Positions 33,135 to 41,753 of a stretch of DNA of 64,000 nucleotides are shown in pieces. Source of the DNA: Pyropia haitanensis (lineage: Eukaryota > Rhodophyta > Bangiophyceae > Bangiales > Bangiaceae); assembly GCA_008729055.1 (NCBI GenBank), contig SDUX01000004.1, forward strand, positions 124,001 through 188,000, given 5' to 3'. How positions within the stretch are numbered: the first letter of the stretch is position 1; each line of letters begins with the position of its first letter. The notes under the pieces are model-generated. The model saw only the letters and a program-made list of their open reading frames with translations. It made no database searches and was not told the DNA's origin. Both the position numbers and the translations under genes were made by a program.

Positions 33135-34526
33135 ATGGTGGGCGGCAGGCTGGATCTCACCCCCAGCGCCGCCTTTGTGGCGCCCGCGCTGTCGGCCGCG
33201 GCGGCGCCCTGGCTGGGCGCCGCCTCCCCCCGCGGCACGGCGGGCCTGGCTCCCACCGCCGCCGCCGCTGTGCGCCGCCACCCGGCCGGGGCGGTGGGCG
33301 GCGCGCCGCGGGTGGCGCGCCGCCGGCGGCAGCCCCGTGGGCCGGTCGCGGGCGCGGCGGGGCCGCCGGGCGGAGCGGCGGCGCCGGGCTTTCGCCCCCC
33401 GGCGGGCGGCGGCTCGTCCCCGCTGGGCGACGCGGGCGCGCCCGCCCTCGCCTCCACCGGCGTGCCCGCCAGCTCTGCGGGCGGCGGTGCCACGTGGGTT
33501 CCGCCCGGCAGCGGCGGCGGTGGCGGCGGCAGCAGCGGCAGCGGCGGCAGCGGCGGCGGCGGGGAGGGCTCGGACGACCCCGCCGGGGACGAGGAGGCCG
33601 CCGCCGCGGCGGCGCTGCAGGCGCGCGGCTTCACCCGCGCCGACGTGCCCGCCGACATCCTCGCCGCCGTCGGCCGCGGCACGGTCACGGCGTCGGTGAT
33701 TGCCGCGTGGGCGCGCGCCGCGTCCAACCCCATCAGCCGGCTGCTGATGGCGACGGGCCCCGCGATGCGGAACCGGTTCCTCGCCGACGAGCTGTTTGCG
33801 TTGAAGATTGGGATTGAGGAGGCGATCGGCATCTTTGGCAAGCTCAGCGCCGAGTACGAGCGCCGCCGCTCCCGCTTCTTCCCCGAGGCGGACTTTGTGT
33901 TTGCCAACCTGATCACCGCGCTGCTCGCCGACTTTGCCCTCACCGCCCTGCCGGCGCCGTCGGTGGCGCTCGACGGCGCGACGGTGGCGGCCAAGACGGG
34001 CCTCGGCGCGTGGGTGGCGGGCCTCCCGTCCAACGTCTTTCAGACGGACCGCCCGTTTACGCTGGCGCAGCGGGTGGGCGGCTTTGGGGTCAAAGGCGCC
34101 CAGCTGTTTGCGGTCGGCTTCCTCTGCTGCTTGCTCGGGCAGACCATGACATCGGGGCTGCTGTTGGTGCGCAAGGTGCTGCCGTCGCCGGGGGGGGCGC
34201 GCCCGCCGGTGGCGGCGCCACCGGCGCGGTCGGCGGCGGGGGAGGCGCCGCCGTCGGCGGTGGAGGCGGCCAAGGACAAGATTGCCAACATGCTGCTGGT
34301 GTCCCTCGCGTACGCCACCTTTCTGGGCGTCTCCAGCGGCAGCCGCTACCAGTTGGTGAATGGGGTGGAGGGCCACATCTTCCCGCGCCTCTTCAAGACC
34401 ACCCCGAAGGTGGTCGAGGAGGCGGCCACCTTTTTGCTGCGCGTCGGCAACACTTTTTGGGGCTCTCAGCAGTGGGTGATGTTTGCCAGCTACACAGGCG
34501 TGCAGGTCAAGGCCAAGAGCGAGTGA
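33135..34526 (+). CDS. RER: RETICULATA-related (DUF3411) plastid envelope protein
   Basis: A 463-aa protein. Residues 1-110 are Ala/Pro/Arg-rich and fit a plastid transit peptide; a glycine/serine linker and an acidic patch follow. From about residue 160 it follows the DUF3411/RETICULATA pattern: RFLADELFALKIGIEEAI, an FGKLSAEYERRRSRFFPE segment, DFVFANLITALLADFALTAL, LPSNVFQTDRPFTLAQRVGG, a membrane segment around QLFAVGFLCCLLGQTM, YATFLGVSSGSRYQLVNGVE, and a final VGNTFWGSQQWVMFASYTG. In plants such proteins sit in the chloroplast inner envelope and affect leaf mesophyll development, probably through metabolite supply; the biochemical role is unclear. The ATG follows a long C/T-rich leader (32907-33125). 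It is convergent with the ureidoglycine aminohydrolase gene. Confidence 0.85.
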   Translation: MVGGRLDLTPSAAFVAPALSAAAAPWLGAASPRGTAGLAPTAAAAVRRHPAGAVGGAPRVARRRRQPRGPVAGAAGPPGGAAAPGFRPPAGGGSSPLGDAGAPALASTGVPASSAGGGATWVPPGSGGGGGGSSGSGGSGGGGEGSDDPAGDEEAAAAAALQARGFTRADVPADILAAVGRGTVTASVIAAWARAASNPISRLLMATGPAMRNRFLADELFALKIGIEEAIGIFGKLSAEYERRRSRFFPEADFVFANLITALLADFALTALPAPSVALDGATVAAKTGLGAWVAGLPSNVFQTDRPFTLAQRVGGFGVKGAQLFAVGFLCCLLGQTMTSGLLLVRKVLPSPGGARPPVAAPPARSAAGEAPPSAVEAAKDKIANMLLVSLAYATFLGVSSGSRYQLVNGVEGHIFPRLFKTTPKVVEEAATFLLRVGNTFWGSQQWVMFASYTGVQVKAKSE

Positions 34527-35135
34527 GCGGCGCCGCTGGGGTCCGCCATGGGGACGCGTGCCACCGTGCCTTTTTGAGCCGTAGGCGGCGTTTTGCTTTG
34601 TAATGTGTTGACTTGGTCTTTTCTTTGCCCTCCTTTACCTGACACCATGCTCTCGCGTCTTCCTCCCCTCCCCTCTCGTGGTTTCTTTGATTCTTTTCGG
34701 TGCGCCACTGTCGGCCGGCCGGAGCGTGCTGTGGTCACCAATTCTGTTGTTCTTCCTCTATCCATCTGGGCCATGCATCCACTTTTTTTTTTCGGGAGGC
34801 GTACCTGTTTTCTTACACCCGACTCTTGCCCCTTCTGACGCGGCGTGCACCTGCACGTTCCTAGCGAGGGAGACGGTGCGCACCTCTGGTCCAGCGGACG
34901 GGACAGAAAGAATGGCGCTGCTCAAAATAAAATACGGCGGGTGGGCCGCGACGCACCCACCTTCCTGAACTGCCGGTGGCAGCCCACACGAGTCCACGCC
35001 CCCGCCCGCGCAACCCGTCGCCCCGTCTTCCCCCCCGCACTGACCAGCCAGCTTCCCCGCACCAGCCAGCCAAGTCCCCCGCCCCCCCCCTCCTCCATGC
35101 ACCATGGCTGACAGCCCGGCACCCCTCCCCCCGCC
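34527..35135. other. Convergent intergenic between the RETICULATA-related and UGLYAH genes
   Basis: Contains the T10 tract (34783-34792) and, for the minus-strand gene, an A-rich stretch at 34922-34934. No gene. Confidence 0.5.
34783..34792 (+). terminator. T10 tract downstream of the RETICULATA-related gene
   Basis: Ten T, about 257 nt past the stop at 34526. Candidate 3'-end signal, weaker because of the distance. Confidence 0.2.
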
Positions 35136-36187
35136 TCACTTGTACGTCGGGTCCCGGTTGACATCCTTGTACAGCAAGTACCGTGTTGGCGTCGCGCCCA
35201 GCGCGGCGTACCACTGGAGCGTAAACGGCCCCATCCACAGCGCGTCCCCCGCGGTGACGTGGAGGTACTCCCCGGCGAGGCGGTAGATCCCCCCCCCCGC
35301 AGCATGACCAGGCCGTGCATGTTGTAGTGCACCTCCCGGACGCCCAGCGCGGCGCCCGGCGCAAAGTCCATTACGTGGATGTTAAAGTCGTAGCGCTTGT
35401 CGTCGACGGGCAGCAGGCGGCGCAGGTCAAACACCTCGCCGGGCACCGCCTCGACGGCCACGTCGTCTTCGTGGCCGACCACGTACGGCGCGCCGCCGAC
35501 CGCCTCGTACACGCGGTCGATGAGGACCATGGACGTAGCGCCGTCGGCGGTCACCCGCGTGTGCCGGTTGGACGGGCAGTAGACGTAGCCGCCCGGCCCG
35601 AGCCGCCGCTCCCCGCCCGTCCCGTCGGGCACGAGCAGCGCGCCCGACAGGACGTAGAGGAAGCGCTCGGCAAAGGCGCCCTCGGGGCCCGACGACGTGG
35701 CGCCGTCGGCCGCGTCGGCAAACCACATGGAAAAGTGCGCGCCGAGGGCGTGCGTCACCACCGCCGCGGCGGTCATGTCGGCGGCCGCCCACCCCGACGG
35801 GGGGGCGCCGTACACCCGCGACTCGGGCGCGATGAGCGCGTACGAGCCACCGCCGTGGCCGGCCGTGACGGAGCGGGTGGCGCCAGGGGGGGCGCCCGCC
35901 ACCGCCTGCCGGTGCGCCGTCGCCACCGCCGAGTAGTCGGCGGGGGGTGGGGGGGAAGGGGGAGGGGGCGGGGGCGAGGCGGGCGCCCCGGCCTCTGCGG
36001 CCGGTGGCGCCCCGCCCGCCGCACACGTGCCGTCGCCGACCGCGCAGGTCGCGTCGGTGGCGGCCTCGTCGGTCGCCGCCGCCGCCGCCGCCGCCGCTGC
36101 CACCACCACCACCACCGCCAACACCACCGCCGCCGCCGCGACGAGCAGCGGGCCCGCGGCGCGGGCGCGTCGCCCGGCACGCGCCAT
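35136..36187 (-). CDS. UGLYAH: (S)-ureidoglycine aminohydrolase, secretory leader; frame break at a C10 run
   Basis: Releases ammonia from (S)-ureidoglycine in the ureide branch of purine breakdown. The start at 36187 (MARAGRRARAAG) leads into a long hydrophobic stretch (LLVAAAAVVLAVVVVVA), matching the secretory/ER location known for the plant enzyme. The bicupin body contains MTAAAVVTHALGAHFSMWF, PGGYVYCPSNRHTRVTADG, YDFNIHVMDFAPGAALGV and EVHYNMHGLVMLRGG. Here the frame breaks at the C10 run 35289-35298 (G10 in sense). One extra base restores the expected ending: IYRLAGEYLHVTAGDALWM, QWYAALGATPTRYLLYKDV and a stop at 35136-35138, 350 aa in all. Unrepaired, the frame runs to 34922 with an unrelated tail. 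Alternatively the gene is a recent pseudogene. Confidence 0.88.
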
Positions 36188-36870
36188 GGGCGCCTGGCTG
36201 GCCGCGCCTGCTATCCCCCCGCTACAGGTGGCGGATCCGGCCGGCGATGACAGCGGGGGGGGGGAAGGTAGGGGTGACGAGGGCAGAGTGTTGGACAGAG
36301 TCGACGCCCGGCGTTCTGCGAATTCGTATCCGATGGATCGGCGTTCCCGGCAGGGCGCGACCGCGGTGGCAGTCCCGCCCGACGCCGCCCGTGCGTCCCC
36401 GCAGATCCGTGCACAGGATCGGGATGGCGCACCGCCACGCGGCGCACGGGGGCGCGTCCACGTCGCTGCGGGTTGCCAGGGCAAGGCAGGGCAGCAGCCA
36501 ATCACGTGCTCCTATGAGTGCACACGTCATTCCGTGTCCCTTGTCTGTCGCCGGCCCTCTGATTGTTGTTGCTGTTTTCTTGTTTTTACTCTTGTGAGCC
36601 GTATAGGGATGCCAGCCATCCAAGAGGCAGCGCGGACGCGGCTCGGCGAACATAAATGCGTGGTACGCGCTTCGCACCATACTGGCAAGGTGCCACGACA
36701 AAGCAGGACAGCCAGCTCCGCGATGCAAGACAAACCGCCGAGATCCGAGCCACTCCATCCCTGCGCACAAACACGCGACGCCACCCTCCGCTTCCCCCCC
36801 CCCCCCCTCCCACCACTCCACCACCTCCCGCCGCCCCCCCAACATCCACTCCCCCCCATCCGCCACCAGT
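36188..36870. other. Intergenic between the UGLYAH start and the MFS stop
   Basis: Upstream of UGLYAH; an AT-richer island lies at about 36500-36680. No gene supported. Confidence 0.5.
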
Positions 36871-38934
36871 CTAGAATACACGCCGCCCCGTCGCGAGCAG
36901 GTTGAACACCGTGCAGCCAAAGATGTAGAAAAAGACGGCCAGCCCAAACACCGTATTCCAGCTGCCCGTCCCCTCCAGGATGGAGCCCGTCAGCGCCACG
37001 CCGATAATCCCCGGCAGCGACGCGAACGTGTTGCTAATCCCCAGCAGCACCCCCGCGTACGTGGGTGCCACGTCTGACACGTTGGCGTACACGCCCGACT
37101 GGGAAAAGGAGCCGAGGCCAAGCGCTAGCGTCATGGCCGCGATGGCCGCCCCCGGGTCGCTCGTGACAGCCACGACGGTAAGGAAGGCGGCGGGGCCGAG
37201 GAAGCCGACCGTCTGCATCAGTTTGCGGACGGTCGTCACGGGCACGCCGCGGCCGAGGAGGCCGTCGGCGATGGTGCCGCCCAGGTTGGCGCAGACAAAC
37301 ATGGCGAGCCAGGGGAGAACAGAGAAGAAGGCCGACGCGGAGAGCTCAAAGCCGAGCTCCTGGTTAAAGTAGGTGGGCAGCCACGTGAGGAGCACAAAGT
37401 ACCCCCACGTGACGCAAAAGTGGGAGATGAAGATGGCCCATGTCGCCCGTGACGTGAGGAGCGCCCGCCACGGCACGGAGGGTGGGGGATCGCCAGCGGC
37501 AGCGGCCGGCGCGAGCGCACCGCCCCCCTCCTCGGCCGCCGCCCCCGCTGCGGCTTCGTCGTCCGAGTCGGACAAGGTGGTCGACAGCCCCGCCTGGATA
37601 AACGCCGCCTCCGCCGCCGAGATGCGCGTCGACGCTGCCGGCGACGACGCCGCCACGGCCTGCCAGCCGAGCCACCAGACCGCCCCCAGCGAGCCAAACG
37701 TGTAAAACACCGACGGCCAGCCAAACGCCTCGATGAGGAGCGGGCACAGCCACAGACCCAGCGCGCTGCCCGCGTACATGCCCGAGTAGATGAGCGAGAG
37801 GGAGCGGGAGCGCTCCTTCTCGGGCACCCATGAAGAGACCAGCTGGTTCATCGCCGGCATCGCAACGCCCTCCCCCACCCCGAGTAGCGCGCGGGCGGCG
37901 AGGAGCGGGATCAGCCCCGCGTTGGCAGCAGCAGGAGTGAGAAAGGTCATGAGCGACCAGACGAGGACGCCCGCCCCGAGGACCACCTTGCCCCCGTACT
38001 TGTCCGCCGCCCACCCGCCGAGGATCTGGGTGAGGACGTAGCCCCAAAAGAAGGCCGACTGGATCACCCCCACCGTCGACGGGGACCACCCGTAGACGCC
38101 CGCCATGGGCAAGATGGCCACGCTAATGGCCACCCGGTCCACGTTGCAAATAACAAAGGAGAAGAAGAGCAGCGCCACAATCTTGACCCGCTCCGCGAGG
38201 CGTCCTTCACTCGGCCTCCCGTCGACGGCGGCGGCGGCCGCCGCCGCGTCGTCTTCGGCGCCATGCCAGCCGGCCCCGTCCGCAGCCGTTGCGTCCTCGC
38301 CGGCTGCGGCGTCGGCAAAGAGGGCGGTCCGCTCGGCCGCGTCGCCGTCGAGGCCTGCACCGGCCGCCGCGTCCGCGGCGGCGGCCGTCAGCCTCCCCCC
38401 CCCGCCATCCGCCGCCTTTGCCCGCGCAGACGGGCCCGCCGCCGCTCCCGACGCCCCATTGGCCGACGACGTGCCGGCGTCGCCATTGCCGCCAGCCGCG
38501 CACGGGGGCGAGCCACCCCGCCCCCCCTCCGCCCCCTCCCCCGGCGGTGACGCACGATGCCGAGCGGCGGCGGCGGCGGCGGCGGCAGCAGCAACGTCGG
38601 CAGCGTCCCCCTCACCCGAGGCCATGTACAGCCGCCGCCGCGACACCGCCGCCGTCGTGCCGCGGCGGCCGACGGCCGGCGGGCACGCGGGCGGCCGCCA
38701 GGCGAACCGCCGCGCGACGCGCGCGGCAGCGCCGACGGGGCGTAACGAGCAGGTGGTGGCCGCCGCCGCGGACTGTCGCGGCCGCCACCGCCGCCGGGTG
38801 GCAGCGGCCCCCGGGGGCGCCGCCGCCCACCCACCGGCGGCGGCGGTGGTGGGTGCCGCAGCGCCGGTAGTGGCGGCGGCAGTGAGGCCCACGCCCAGGG
38901 GATGCGCCGGTGGTACGAGCGCCCATGTAAGCAT
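36871..38934 (-). CDS. MFS anion transporter, PHT4/SLC17-like, with long N-terminal extension
   Basis: A 687-aa protein. The membrane part (from about residue 255) has 12 predicted helices: KIVALLFFSFVICNVDRVAIS, SPSTVGVIQSAFFWGYVLTQ, GGWAADKYGGKVVLGAGV with the MFS A-like loop, ALLGVGEGVAMPAMNQLVSSW, RSRSLSLIYSGMYAGSALGL, then after an acidic central loop ISHFCVTWGYFVLLTWLPTYF. This matches the SLC17/PHT4 group, whose plant members move phosphate, ascorbate or nucleotides across plastid envelopes. The first 60 or so residues are Ala/Arg/Pro-rich and suit a plastid transit peptide; residues about 80-250 are Ala/Asp/Glu-rich and unlike a normal transit peptide. The substrate cannot be told. 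An internal ATG at about 38623 (MASGEGDAAD) might start a shorter form. Confidence 0.88.
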   Translation of the reverse strand: MLTWALVPPAHPLGVGLTAAATTGAAAPTTAAAGGWAAAPPGAAATRRRWRPRQSAAAATTCSLRPVGAAARVARRFAWRPPACPPAVGRRGTTAAVSRRRLYMASGEGDAADVAAAAAAAAAARHRASPPGEGAEGGRGGSPPCAAGGNGDAGTSSANGASGAAAGPSARAKAADGGGGRLTAAAADAAAGAGLDGDAAERTALFADAAAGEDATAADGAGWHGAEDDAAAAAAAVDGRPSEGRLAERVKIVALLFFSFVICNVDRVAISVAILPMAGVYGWSPSTVGVIQSAFFWGYVLTQILGGWAADKYGGKVVLGAGVLVWSLMTFLTPAAANAGLIPLLAARALLGVGEGVAMPAMNQLVSSWVPEKERSRSLSLIYSGMYAGSALGLWLCPLLIEAFGWPSVFYTFGSLGAVWWLGWQAVAASSPAASTRISAAEAAFIQAGLSTTLSDSDDEAAAGAAAEEGGGALAPAAAAGDPPPSVPWRALLTSRATWAIFISHFCVTWGYFVLLTWLPTYFNQELGFELSASAFFSVLPWLAMFVCANLGGTIADGLLGRGVPVTTVRKLMQTVGFLGPAAFLTVVAVTSDPGAAIAAMTLALGLGSFSQSGVYANVSDVAPTYAGVLLGISNTFASLPGIIGVALTGSILEGTGSWNTVFGLAVFFYIFGCTVFNLLATGRRVF

Positions 38935-39364
38935 GCCGCTGACGGGGACGCACCGTCCGCGGCGGGGGAGGAGGGCGTGGCGCCGCTATAGTGTGAGCAA
39001 ACCACCGGGCGCGTCAGGGGGGGCTGCACGGTGGGTGGGGGTGGGGGGGGGGGGTTTCGGAGTGATGGCGAGGTGTACACGCCCACAGGCAGTGCCTTGG
39101 AAGGGGTGCGGTGGCCACCCTCCCAAGTCGACAAACCGCGTGCGCTGTGTGCAGATGGCAGGATCCCTCGCCAATCATATTCATGAGCCGCCTTGACGAG
39201 ATGAAGTACTTCAACACAATGTAAATGCAGATCTGGTGCTTTAACAAGTCTGCCACGTGTTCGAACCGACCATTTGACCGCGCCGTCCTCCTGGCCTCGG
39301 TCAACGCCTTGGTCGGTCAACCCTCTCAGCACACCGACCGTTCCCGGCTCCGCCCGCTCGCCGC
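38935..39364. other. Divergent intergenic between the MFS and NDUFB4-like genes
   Basis: Probably a shared promoter region, AT-balanced at 39160-39260. No gene. Confidence 0.45.
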
Positions 39365-39469
39365 TGGGACCGCCCCGAGCAACTTCCCCCTACTCTGCAT
39401 CCCCCGTCCTCTGTGCATCCCGTTCTCCACACCTTTCTCCTCAGTGCCCGTTTTTCTTTTTTCTCCATC
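39365..39469 (+). promoter_or_regulatory. Pyrimidine-rich leader upstream of the NDUFB4-like gene
   Basis: C/T-rich sequence with a TTTTTCTTTTTTCTCC stretch, touching the ATG at 39470. Probably transcription-start or leader sequence; inferred. Confidence 0.35.
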
Positions 39470-39715
39470 ATGGGCGGCGGTGCCCAGAAGTATCCCTACC
39501 CTTCGCAGGTGTGGTCGCCCGCCGGCGGCTGGTGGCCCAACCCGTCTGCGTGGCGGCGCAACACGGGGGTGGCCTTTGTCCTCTCGGCGGCGGTGCTCAT
39601 TCCCGTTTTCATGTATGGCGAGAAGATCACGGAGCGGCGGGTGACGCCCCAACGGCAGATCCCCTGGCGCAAGAGCCTCGGCGTCGTCGGCGACGCGGAT
39701 CATCCAGAGCCGTAG
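39470..39715 (+). CDS. Small complex I subunit, NDUFB4/B15-like
   Basis: An 81-aa protein beginning MGGGAQKYPYPSQVW. It has the MGGG start, a WRRN motif before a single membrane helix (FVLSAAVLIPVFMYG), and a short basic tail (ERRVTPQRQIPWRKSL). This is the layout of the plant NDUFB4/B15-like subunit of mitochondrial NADH dehydrogenase, a single-pass accessory subunit of the membrane arm. The resemblance rests on a short sequence, so other small inner-membrane proteins remain possible. It is divergent from the MFS gene, 535 bp away, and its ATG follows a C/T-rich leader. Confidence 0.55.
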   Translation: MGGGAQKYPYPSQVWSPAGGWWPNPSAWRRNTGVAFVLSAAVLIPVFMYGEKITERRVTPQRQIPWRKSLGVVGDADHPEP

Positions 39716-40568
39716 GACGATTGCGGCGACGGCTGTGGAGGCGGTGCTGGGGGTGGGGGGCGGTGGTGGTGGGGTTGGGCGTGGTCGGGGGCGATGGTTG
39801 GGGAGATGTGTTACACGGCGATGCCAGAGGTCCGGCGGTCGGGTGGCTGGGGCGGGTGCGGCGGCGCGTGCTGGGACGCCCGCGTGTCTGGCGTGGTGGG
39901 CGCTCGGGTGGCGACGCGGCGCCCGTCCGATGGAGGTTGCTCGTTCAAGGGAGAAGGCGGCGAAGGGCGGTACGGCTGGGCAGCGGCAGGGGCTGAAGTG
40001 GGAGCCGACTGGCCGCTCCCCGTGCCTGACGACCGCCCCCTAGCCGTGTGGGCGGTGGTAGGGGCACGGCGCCCGAGTGTTGGGGCGGCTGGCGGTGGTC
40101 ACCGCATTTTTCCCTGGGGTGTGTGAGTCGGTGGCTGGCGTGCGGCAGCTGCGACAGAGTCGCGGCGCGCGGCTGCGGTTTGCTGGGCGGGTGCGCGGTT
40201 GTCGCGACTTGTTGTTCTGCTTGCTGTCTACGAGTGGTTGGCGGGGTCCCTAACGTTGAGCTCTTGGCGAGACGTGCGCGCGTGTAGCCCGGTCAGGGTA
40301 GCCGCATCAGGCCTTTCTTGTCGAGTCGGTCCGGGTGGGTTCATGGAGACACCCTGCCATTGATTGTGTGTTTTTTTTTTCTCCTGTGCAACCGAGGGGA
40401 GGTCTGTGGTGCAACTGGTGTGGCCGGCTGAGTATTGTTTGACTTTCTTCCGGCTTCTGGTGCCATCCCTGTTTGGTACGCAAAGGAACAGGTGCTGGTC
40501 CCCACCGACGCGGTCACTCTCCCCCCCGCCGCACCATCAATTACACCATCGAAACCTACTTTGGCTCG
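39716..40568. other. Convergent intergenic, no gene supported
   Basis: G-rich then AT-balanced; T11 at about 40368-40380. Nothing recognisable. Confidence 0.5.
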
Positions 40569-41753
40569 TCACTCTGCTTCCCAAAAGAACGGTACACTCG
40601 TCGGCAACCGCGCCGTCAGCCGCTCCACCCCGTCCTCTGTGATAAGGAGGGTATGCTCAAACTGGGCACTCCTCTTCCCGTCCTTGGTCGTTGCCGTCCA
40701 GTCGTCGGGCCACATGACGTTCTTAGCGGTACCCTCATTGATCATGGGCTCAATCGTAAAGGTGATGCCCGGCTTCATCACCCCATTGGGCACCACGTTG
40801 CGGTAGTGCAGGACGGTCGGGTTGTCGTGGAAAATCCGGTGGACGCCATGGCCGCAAAAGTTGGGCGTCGTCGTAAAGCCCGCCGCGCGGGCCATGTCCT
40901 CAATGACGCCCCCAATGTTGTGATAGGGCACGCCAGGCTTGCAAACTGCAATCCCAGCGTTGAGGCAGTCGTAGGTGGTCTTGACCAGCTCCCGACCGCG
41001 GGCGTCGACGTTGCCCACCAGGAACGTCTCGGAGCAGTCGCCGTGAAAACCGCCGTAAAAGCACGTCACGTCCACATTAATGATATCCCCGTCGCGCAGC
41101 ACGTACGCGTTGGGGAAGCCGTGGCACACCACCTCATTGACAGACGTGCAGCAGCTCTTGGGAAACCCGTTGTAATTCAGAGGCGACGGGTACGCCCCGC
41201 GGCCGATCGTCTCGGCGTGCACAATCGCATCAATCTCGTCGGTGGTCACGCCAACGCGTACTGCCCGCCCAGCCGCATCAAGCACCTCCCGTGCCATGCG
41301 GCATACCACCCGCATCGCCGCAATGTCCTCGGGCGATTGGATGACAATATCCCACGGCATGGTGGGCTTGCGTGCCTTTGGAATCCCATCCTTGGCATAA
41401 TCGGGCCGGGGGATGTCGGCCGGCACAACGCGGGTAGGGGACATCTTGGCCGGCCGGATGGTGCCCGTGTAGGGGAAAGATTTCTTCTTCGTGCCAAAGC
41501 CAAAGCCCCCCGCCAGCGCCTTACTGGCCGCCGCACCCCATGGTAGTGCTGTGGTGGTGGTTGACAGTGACCGCTCGCGAGGGCAAGGGAAGACGCGCGG
41601 CCGCCGGCCTGGAGAGGCAGCGACGCCTCCACAGAGCCCAGCAGTTCGGCCAGAGGGCGTGGTTGGGCAGCGTCCCCAAAAGCTGCTACAGGAGGACGCG
41701 TGGGTGGGAAGACGGAGGCTGCCCGACGCAATGAAGCCGGGGACAGACGACAT
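40569..41753 (-). CDS. MAP1: Methionine aminopeptidase type 1, organellar
   Basis: Removes the initiator methionine from new proteins. The 394-aa protein has a full type 1 catalytic domain from about residue 130 (MPWDIVIQSPEDIAAMR). The metal and substrate residues are visible: His in VNEVVCHGFP, Asp in IINVDVTCFYGGFHGDCSETF, His in CGHGVHRIFHD, Glu in FTIEPMI and Glu in QFEHTLLI. The first 70 or so residues are Ser/Pro/Arg-rich with few acidic residues and suggest import into plastid or mitochondrion, as for plant MAP1B-D. It lacks the N-terminal zinc-finger region of the cytosolic MAP1A form. The N-terminal ATG at 41753 is the first in frame. Confidence 0.93.
   Translation of the reverse strand: MSSVPGFIASGSLRLPTHASSCSSFWGRCPTTPSGRTAGLCGGVAASPGRRPRVFPCPRERSLSTTTTALPWGAAASKALAGGFGFGTKKKSFPYTGTIRPAKMSPTRVVPADIPRPDYAKDGIPKARKPTMPWDIVIQSPEDIAAMRVVCRMAREVLDAAGRAVRVGVTTDEIDAIVHAETIGRGAYPSPLNYNGFPKSCCTSVNEVVCHGFPNAYVLRDGDIINVDVTCFYGGFHGDCSETFLVGNVDARGRELVKTTYDCLNAGIAVCKPGVPYHNIGGVIEDMARAAGFTTTPNFCGHGVHRIFHDNPTVLHYRNVVPNGVMKPGITFTIEPMINEGTAKNVMWPDDWTATTKDGKRSAQFEHTLLITEDGVERLTARLPTSVPFFWEAE

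Noticed and set aside
36188..36505. N-terminal extension of the ureidoglycine aminohydrolase (start at 36505)
   Set aside because: The ATG at 36187 starts a clear secretory leader; the extension has no coding character.
39240..39265. Possible tRNA T-arm (GTTCGAAC)
   Set aside because: No matching acceptor, D or anticodon arms around it on either strand.
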